Source: a bacterium | GTDB lineage: Bacteria; Planctomycetota; J058; JAJDCP01 | NCBI GenBank assembly: GCA_030428695.1 | Contig: JAUIEM010000346.1 | Coordinates: 1-10,903, forward strand | Direction of reading: 5' to 3' | DNA: 10,903 bases | Shown here: one piece after another, positions 6,299 to 10,903 of the stretch | How the letters are laid out: each line of letters starts with the position of its first letter | Numbering within the stretch: position 1 is the stretch's first letter | Notes under the pieces: generated by a model | Database searches by the model: none | Seen by the model: the letters and a program-made list of their open reading frames with translations, nothing else | Told to the model about the DNA's origin: nothing | Position numbers and translations under genes: made by a program

Positions 6299-7120
6299 AT
6301 GGGAAGCCACTTCGCGGGCCAGGTCGCGGTGATCACCGGAGCCGCCTCGGGCATCGGCCGCGCCCTCGCCGAGGCCCTCGCCGCCCGCGGCGCCGAGCTG
6401 GTCCTCGCCGACATCGACGAGGCGGGGCTCGCTGCCCTGGCGGAGCGTCTTCGCTGCACCACGCGCCGCGTCGACGTGCGCGAGGCGGCGGTGGTCGAGG
6501 CGCTGATCGCCGAGGCCTGGGAGCGCCACGGACGCATCGACCTCGCCCTGTTCAACGCCGGCGTGTGCGTCGCTGGCGCCGCCCGCGACCTCGCGCTCGG
6601 CGACTGGGAGCAGGTGCTCGACGTCAACCTGCGCGGGGTCGTCCACGGGGTCGCCGCGGTCTACCCGCGCATGGCCGCGCGGGGGGCGGGACACATCGTC
6701 AACATGGCGTCGATGGTCGGCCTGTTTCCCGCCCCCGCCGTCCTCCCCTACACGACGAGCAAGTTCGCGATCGTCGGCCTCTCCCAGGCCCTGCGTGCCG
6801 AGGCCCGGGTCCACGGCGTCAAGGTCGGGGTGGTCTGCCCGCAGCTGGTCGGCACCGGGCTGATGGAGAAGATGCGCGTGGTCGGCCTCGACCGCGCGGG
6901 CTTCCTGCGCGCGACCGCCGGCCGGCCGCTGCCGATGCGCGACTGCGTCCGCACCATCCTGCGCGGCGTCGAGCGCGACCGCGCGGTGATCACCGTCGGC
7001 GCCCTCAGCCGCGGGCTGTGGTGGCTGTACCGGCTCGCCCCCGGCCTGGTCGAGCGCATCCTGGCCTGGCAGGCGCGGAAGTTGAGCGAGCTGCGGGTCG
7101 CGGGTGCGGGGAGCCGATAG
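6299..7120 (+). CDS. Short-chain dehydrogenase/reductase (classical SDR)
   Basis: 273 residues. The ATG at 6299 has GGAG six bases upstream, and the Rossmann fold starts right away. The cofactor motif TGAASGIG is at 13-20. The acidic end of strand 2, ADID (37-40), favours NAD(H) over NADP(H). NAG is at 86-88 and N110 is the structural Asn. The catalytic Ser-Tyr-Lys is S138, Y151, K155 (YTTSK). All key residues are present, so it should be an active NAD-dependent oxidoreductase. The C-terminal part has a hydrophobic, aromatic stretch (LWWLYRLAPGLVERILAW) of the kind seen in SDRs acting on lipid-like substrates, but the substrate cannot be assigned. It is divergent from the exported-protein operon with 104 bases between starts. 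The kinase gene begins 27 bases after its stop, so the two probably share a transcript. Confidence 0.92.
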   Translation: MGSHFAGQVAVITGAASGIGRALAEALAARGAELVLADIDEAGLAALAERLRCTTRRVDVREAAVVEALIAEAWERHGRIDLALFNAGVCVAGAARDLALGDWEQVLDVNLRGVVHGVAAVYPRMAARGAGHIVNMASMVGLFPAPAVLPYTTSKFAIVGLSQALRAEARVHGVKVGVVCPQLVGTGLMEKMRVVGLDRAGFLRATAGRPLPMRDCVRTILRGVERDRAVITVGALSRGLWWLYRLAPGLVERILAWQARKLSELRVAGAGSR

Positions 7121-7136
7121 ACTGGGGTAGAGCTAC

Positions 7137-7150
7137 AGGAGCGAACGTTG
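7137..7150 (+). promoter_or_regulatory. Ribosome binding site that sets a TTG start
   Basis: AGGAG, six bases, then TTG (7148-7150). The spacing suits the TTG and no ATG or GTG is better placed; the first ATG is 18 bases further on. Confidence 0.65.
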
Positions 7151-8191
7151 CCCCCCAAGCCGCCGATGGACCGCCGCACCCGCCGCATCGCGCTGCTCGC
7201 GCGGAAGATGCTCGGCCCGTCCGTGGTCGATGCCTGCCTGCGCGATCTCGGCGGCAAGAGCCTGCTGCAGTGCCTGCTCGAGAGGGGCGCGATCACCGAG
7301 GCGCAGGCCCAGCAGATCTCGGCCGAGGCGCTCCGCACCCAGAAGTTCCAGCGGCTCTCCGACACCTCCCTGCCGCGGCTGCAGAACCTGCGGGGCGAGG
7401 TGCTCGCCGGGGTGACCATCGGTCCGGTGCTCGGGACCGGCGGAACCGGGACGGTCTACAAGGGCACGGACAAGACCGGCCGCACGGTGGCGGTCAAGGT
7501 CCTCGACCCCCGGCTCGCCAAGCGCACCAAGACCAAGCGCCGCTTCTTCCGCGAGGCGCGCGCGCTGCAGATGATCGACGACCCGAGCCTGGTGCGGGTG
7601 TACGGCGCGGGGCAGGACCGGGGCCTGTGCTACCTGATCCTCGAGTACGTCTCGCGTCGGAACCTCGCCGACCTGGTCGACAAGCGGCCGCTGACCACGC
7701 GCCTCGCGGTGCGCATCGGCTGTCAGGTCGCGATCGGCCTCGAGGCCGCCCACGACCAGGGCATCGTGCACCGCGACGTCAAGCCGCGGAACATCCTCGT
7801 GCTCGCCAACGACGAGGCCAAGCTCGCCGACTTCGGCAACGCCCAGGTGCACCAGCGCACCAGCCGGGTGGTCGTCGGCTCGGTGCGCTACATCGCCCCC
7901 GAGCAGCTCCAGGACGGGCCGATCGACCACCGCGCGGACCTGTACTCCCTCGGCGCGGTGCTGTTCTACTCCCTGACCGGCCGCCCGCCCTTCGAGGGGG
8001 AGACGGTCGTCAAGGTCGTGCGCCAGCACCTCTCGGCGCCGCCGCCGCGGCTCCGCTCCGTACTGCCGGCCGCCCCCGAGGAGCTCGACGGCATCGTCGA
8101 CCGCTGCTTGCAGAAGGAGCCGGCCCAGCGCTTCCAGTCCGCCAAGGAGCTGCGCCGGGCCCTGACCGCCTGTCTCGCGGAGCTCGGCTGA
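7148..8191 (+). CDS. Cytoplasmic serine/threonine protein kinase with helical N-terminal region
   Basis: 347 residues from a TTG at 7148. AGGAG (7137-7141) stands six bases before the TTG; the next ATG (7166) lies too far from it. Residues 1-85 form a helical region without a known enzymatic motif (SLLQCLLERGAITEAQAQQI at 38-57). The Hanks-type kinase domain covers about 87-345. It has a Gly loop GTGGTGTV (96-103), K117 (AVKVLD), E136 in helix C, the catalytic loop HRDVKPRN (208-215) with D210 and N215, DFG (228-230), APE (250-252), D264 (DLYSLG) and R328. All catalytic residues are intact, so it should be active on Ser/Thr. There is no transmembrane segment or extracellular sensor, unlike PknB-type kinases, so it is predicted to be soluble. 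It follows the SDR gene by 27 bases and is followed by two hairpins. Its target is unknown. Confidence 0.93.
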   Translation: MPPKPPMDRRTRRIALLARKMLGPSVVDACLRDLGGKSLLQCLLERGAITEAQAQQISAEALRTQKFQRLSDTSLPRLQNLRGEVLAGVTIGPVLGTGGTGTVYKGTDKTGRTVAVKVLDPRLAKRTKTKRRFFREARALQMIDDPSLVRVYGAGQDRGLCYLILEYVSRRNLADLVDKRPLTTRLAVRIGCQVAIGLEAAHDQGIVHRDVKPRNILVLANDEAKLADFGNAQVHQRTSRVVVGSVRYIAPEQLQDGPIDHRADLYSLGAVLFYSLTGRPPFEGETVVKVVRQHLSAPPPRLRSVLPAAPEELDGIVDRCLQKEPAQRFQSAKELRRALTACLAELG

Positions 8192-8198
8192 GCCGAGC
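8182..8198 (+). terminator. Terminator-like hairpin built on the kinase stop codon
   Basis: GCTCGGC (8182-8188), the stop codon TGA as the three-base loop, and GCCGAGC (8192-8198) form a perfect seven-pair stem. A modest T-rich tail (GTTTGTGT) follows. It is a likely intrinsic terminator or transcript-end stabiliser for the dehydrogenase-kinase unit, though the tail is weak. Confidence 0.5.
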
Positions 8199-8200
8199 GT

Positions 8201-8230
8201 TTGTGTCGGGGCCGCCCGACACGGTACCCT
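8201..8230 (+). promoter_or_regulatory. Weak promoter candidate for the HTH_42 gene
   Basis: TTGTGT (8201-8206), 18 bases, then TACCCT (8225-8230). Each hexamer matches three of six consensus positions, including the key TTG and TA...T, a common pattern in high-GC genomes. The eight-pair hairpin covers its spacer. The evidence is thin. Confidence 0.25.
8203..8222. repeat. Second perfect hairpin after the kinase gene
   Basis: GTGTCGGG and CCCGACAC pair perfectly over eight bases around the loop GCCG, five bases after the stop-codon hairpin. No T-run follows. It could strengthen termination, protect the 3' end, or act as an operator for the next gene, since it lies over the candidate promoter there. 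Confidence 0.45.
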
Positions 8231-8258
8231 GGCGGTCCCGCATTCCCGGAGACCCGCC

Positions 8259-9497
8259 ATGGCCCGCAAAGACCCGACCCCCGCGGTGCGCATCGGACTT
8301 CCCCAGGCCCGCCGCATCTGGTTCTCGCAGCAGCGACTGCACGGCGGCGCCGCGGCCCGCGACGTGCCCGGAGGCTGGATGCGCAACCTCGCGGGCATCG
8401 CGACCTACCTCGCGATGGCCGCCCGCTGCGAGGACGCGGCGCCGGCCACCCTCGAGGGCCTGCTCGCCGACGGGACGCTGTGGGTGGTGCCGGGGGTGCG
8501 CAGCTGCATCTGGGTCGTGCCGCAGGCGGATGTCCCGCTCGCCCTGCGGGTCGCCGCCGGGCCCTACAGCAAGCGCACCCGGCGCGAGCTCGAGCAGGCC
8601 GGCGTCGCGCCGGACGAGCTCGACACCCTCGGCGAGGTGGTCTGCGCCCTGCTCGCCGAGCGCGGCCCGCTGCGCCCCCACGAGCTGCGCGACGAGCTGC
8701 CGGCGGACCTCGTGCGCAGCCTCGGGGAGGCGGGCAAGAAGCGCGGCCACTCGACGCCGCTGCCCGCGGCCCTGCGGCTGCTCGAGCTGTCCGGCCGGGT
8801 GCGGCGCTTCCTGGTCGACGCGAAGCTGAGCACCGAGCAGCTCGCCTGGGGGCTGCCGGAGGCCGATCCGCTCGGGCTCGCGCCCTGCCCCGAGGACGAG
8901 GCGGGCCTCGCCGAAGAGCTGGCGGCGCGCTACTTCCGCTGGGCCGGACCGGCGAGTCTCGCGGACTTCGTCGCCTGGTCGAAGCTCGGCAAGCGCGTCG
9001 CGAAGAAGGCGATCGCGGCCCTCGGCCTGGTGCCGGTCGCGGTCGAGCAGGAGAGCGCCTGGATGCATCCCGCGGACCTCGCCGCCCTCGACGCGCTCGA
9101 CCAGCCCTCCGGCGTGCGGCTGCTCAGCTCGCTCGACAACCTCCACGCCCACCGGTCGGGGGTGGCGGTGTTCTGCGATCCGCTCCACCACGGGCTCGAG
9201 ATGCCGACGATGGGCAGCCGCACCCAGCCAATCGGCAAGCTCGGCTGGATGTGGAAGCGGCCGATGTTCGAGGACGGCGCCTGGATCGGGATGTGGGACT
9301 GGGATCCCGACGCGGAGAAGGTCGCGACCTTCCCCTTCGCCCCGCTCCCGAAGAAGCGCCAGAAGGCCTGCGCCGACGCCGCCGCGGCGATGACCCGCCA
9401 GATCAAAGGCAGCCTCGACGGCGACGCGCGGATGAACACGCTCGACACGGCGGAGCGGCAGCGCAAGCGCATCGCGTTCTACCGTAGCTGGACCTGA
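8259..9497 (+). CDS. Winged-helix HTH_42 (AlkZ/YcaQ-like) protein without the Q-x-Q motif
   Basis: 412 residues from an ATG at 8259 with GGAG seven bases upstream, which is the usual length for this family. The order of blocks fits HTH_42 (DNA glycosylases AlkZ and YcaQ/AlkX and relatives): an N-terminal helical part, LLADGTLWVVPGVRSCIWVV (68-87, the wing that usually reads R-G-T-x-H), then a middle winged helix (about 115-190). This is followed by LAARYFRWAGPASLADFVAW (about 222-241), a VRLLSSLDN block, and DGAWIGMW near the C-terminus. AlkZ removes interstrand crosslinks or bulky alkyl-adducted bases with a Q-x-Q (or Q-x-D) motif. The matching position here appears to be Ala-Thr-Tyr (48-50, GIATY). 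So it may be a relative that binds DNA without this chemistry, or one with altered chemistry (inference from manual alignment). It lies between two kinase genes, and the second starts 7 bases after its stop. Confidence 0.8.
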   Translation: MARKDPTPAVRIGLPQARRIWFSQQRLHGGAAARDVPGGWMRNLAGIATYLAMAARCEDAAPATLEGLLADGTLWVVPGVRSCIWVVPQADVPLALRVAAGPYSKRTRRELEQAGVAPDELDTLGEVVCALLAERGPLRPHELRDELPADLVRSLGEAGKKRGHSTPLPAALRLLELSGRVRRFLVDAKLSTEQLAWGLPEADPLGLAPCPEDEAGLAEELAARYFRWAGPASLADFVAWSKLGKRVAKKAIAALGLVPVAVEQESAWMHPADLAALDALDQPSGVRLLSSLDNLHAHRSGVAVFCDPLHHGLEMPTMGSRTQPIGKLGWMWKRPMFEDGAWIGMWDWDPDAEKVATFPFAPLPKKRQKACADAAAAMTRQIKGSLDGDARMNTLDTAERQRKRIAFYRSWT

Positions 9498-9504
9498 GAA
9501 CGCG

Positions 9505-10903
9505 ATGGACGCGGAGACCCTGCGGGATATCTGGGGCCACACCATCCCCGAGGGGGAGTGGGAGACCGCCCGGGCCGACGCGACCTTCATCCCCCCGCGC
9601 CGCGGATCGCCGCTCGCCCTCGGCACCACCCTCGACCGCTTCGAGGAGATCGGTCGCGGCGGCATGGGGGTCGTGTACCGGGCGCGGCAGACCAGCCTGC
9701 GACGGGAGGTCGCGGTCAAGACCCTGCTCGGGGGCCTGGCCGAGCCGGGGCTCTCCCTCGCGCGCCGGGCCTTCCTCGCCGAGGCGCTGATCACCGCCGA
9801 CCTCGGCCATCCGAACATCGTCCCGGTCCACGACCTGCAGCAGGCGGCCGACGGCGAGCTGTGCCTGACGATGAAGCTGGTCGAGGGGGAGAGCTGGGCG
9901 ACCGCCCTCAAGCGCCCGCGCGACGACTTCCTCGAGTTCCACCTCGGGGTGCTGCTCGCGGTCTGCAACGCCGTCTCCTTCGCCCACAGCAAGGAGGTCG
10001 CGCACCTCGACCTCAAGCCGGCGAACGTGATGCTCGGGGCCTTCGGCGAGGTGCTGGTGATGGACTGGGGGCTGGCGGTCTCCATCGGCCCCCGGCGCGA
10101 GGATGCGGCCATCCTCCACAAGAGCGAGATCAGCGACGGCTGCGGAACCCCGTCGTACATGGCCCCGGAGCTGGCCGAGGGGCGGGGGGAGCTGATCGGA
10201 GCGGCGACCGACGTGTACCTGCTCGGCGGCCTGCTCTACCACATCCTCTCCGGCCACGCTCCCCACCGTGGCAAGCACGTGCTCGAGGTGATCGTGCGGG
10301 CGAGCGCGGCAGAGGTCCCTCCGCTCCCGGAAGACGCCCCCGGGCCCCTGCGGGACCTGTGTCTGCGGGCCCTCGCCCGGGCGCCGGAGGAGCGCCCGGC
10401 CAGCGCCGCCGCTTTCCAGGCCGAGCTCAAGGCCTACCTCGGGCACCGCGCCAGCCTCTCGATCAGCGCCGAGGCGGGGCGCCGGCTGCGGGCGCTCGAG
10501 GCGCAGGGCGAGAGCCCGAGCGAACGCTACGCCGCCTACGCCGAGGCGGTCGCCGGCTTCCGCGAGGCGCGCCGGCTGTGGGCGGAGAATCCGGCGGCCG
10601 CGGAGGGCGAGCGGATCCGCGTCGAGATCAGCTTCGGGCCCTTGGCCGATGAGATCGATCTCTACGGCGTCGTCAACGGCGAGGGTGCAGACGACGCGGC
10701 CCTCGAGCTCGATCGGGCTTGTGCGGCGCAGCTCGCCTACGTGCTCGACGTGCTCGGCGGTCAGCGCGAGGCCGCCGCGCGACGACACCGTCGCCTGGCC
10801 TCCAGCTTGCCCGTGCGCTGGGAAGATGCCTCGCGCACCGTGACCAGTCGCCTCGCCGACATCTCGGCCGGCGGGGCCTTCATCGCCGCCGAAGACTTGC
10901 CGC
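9505..10903 (+). CDS. Ser/Thr protein kinase fused to a PilZ domain, 3' end beyond the window
   Basis: 466 residues are visible from an ATG at 9505, open to the right edge. The ATG lies 7 bases after the previous stop with only a weak ribosome site (TGAGAA), which suggests translational coupling. The kinase domain covers about 40-312: Gly loop GRGGMGVV (50-57), K72, E93, HLDLKPANV (167-175) with D169 and N174, DWG (187-189) and APE (220-222). The HRD arginine is Leu168, a non-RD form that normally needs no activation-loop phosphorylation. HLDLKPANV with MDWGLA is a recognised subtype. Residues 313-372 are a helical, TPR-like segment, and 373-420 I do not recognise. From about 425, RRHRRLASSLPVRWED and SRLADISAGGAFIAAEDLP match a PilZ domain (cyclic-di-GMP binding in many members), which is cut by the edge. 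The likely role is a kinase tuned by, or signalling with, cyclic-di-GMP. The frame is continuous through the junction with similar codon use. Confidence 0.88.
   Translation, partial: MDAETLRDIWGHTIPEGEWETARADATFIPPRRGSPLALGTTLDRFEEIGRGGMGVVYRARQTSLRREVAVKTLLGGLAEPGLSLARRAFLAEALITADLGHPNIVPVHDLQQAADGELCLTMKLVEGESWATALKRPRDDFLEFHLGVLLAVCNAVSFAHSKEVAHLDLKPANVMLGAFGEVLVMDWGLAVSIGPRREDAAILHKSEISDGCGTPSYMAPELAEGRGELIGAATDVYLLGGLLYHILSGHAPHRGKHVLEVIVRASAAEVPPLPEDAPGPLRDLCLRALARAPEERPASAAAFQAELKAYLGHRASLSISAEAGRRLRALEAQGESPSERYAAYAEAVAGFREARRLWAENPAAAEGERIRVEISFGPLADEIDLYGVVNGEGADDAALELDRACAAQLAYVLDVLGGQREAAARRHRRLASSLPVRWEDASRTVTSRLADISAGGAFIAAEDLP

Noticed and set aside
6565..8829. Plus-strand open frame of 754 codons across the dehydrogenase and kinase
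   Set aside because: It is a shadow in the wrong frame, composed of Arg/Pro/Ala runs, while both real genes have complete catalytic motifs in other frames.
10600..10720. Frameshift or hidden gene boundary between the kinase and PilZ parts
   Set aside because: The frame is open and codon use stays GC3-rich through the junction. No well-placed ATG or GTG with a ribosome site starts a separate PilZ gene, so a genuine fusion is the simplest reading.
8010..10788. Long minus-strand open frames opposite the HTH_42 and second kinase genes
   Set aside because: These are antisense shadows of high-GC genes, with no ribosome sites, domains or signals. The plus-strand proteins are well supported.

Overview
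The window is very GC-rich, with codon third positions mostly G or C. It looks like chromosomal DNA of a large-genome, signalling-rich bacterium. Serine/threonine kinases (one with the MDWGLA variant of DFG), a PilZ domain, an HPt-receiver-receiver protein and a secreted protein of Ig-like carboxypeptidase-regulatory repeats together suggest Myxococcota or a related former deltaproteobacterial lineage. Planctomycetota-like groups are not excluded. That placement is inference. No RNA gene, CRISPR array, insertion sequence or phage gene was found.

Layout. (1) 1-1113, minus: a phosphorelay protein with an HPt domain and two degenerate receivers, cut by the left edge. (2) 1114-1619: a 506-base non-coding region holding a 22-base imperfect inverted repeat, a hairpin and a GG-repeat tract. 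(3) 1620-1883, plus: a small DUF2007-like protein. (4) 1898-6194, minus: a likely three-gene operon transcribed right to left. Its genes encode an exported Ig-repeat protein, an exported beta-propeller protein and a SAM-dependent methyltransferase. A good sigma70-type promoter (TTGCCA, 17 bases, TATGAT) precedes it and moves the first gene's start to a GTG at 6194. (5) 6299-8191, plus: a short-chain dehydrogenase divergent from that operon, followed closely by a soluble Ser/Thr kinase with a TTG start. Two hairpins end this unit. (6) 8259-10903, plus: a winged-helix HTH_42 (AlkZ/YcaQ-like) protein that seems to lack the catalytic Q-x-Q motif, then 7 bases later a second Ser/Thr kinase. The second kinase runs in frame into a PilZ domain and off the right edge.

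How the genes may work together. The minus-strand operon probably makes envelope or surface proteins, with a methyltransferase of a type often found with glycan or surface modification. The flanking plus-strand genes are cytoplasmic signalling and enzymatic functions. The two kinases are different types: one is a canonical HRD/DFG kinase, the other an HLD/DWG kinase with a C-terminal PilZ module that could link phosphorylation to cyclic-di-GMP. The most notable points are the kinase-PilZ fusion, the Lys replacing the phosphoacceptor Asp in the HPt protein, the structured leader before that gene, and the closely packed divergent promoters at 6239-6271.
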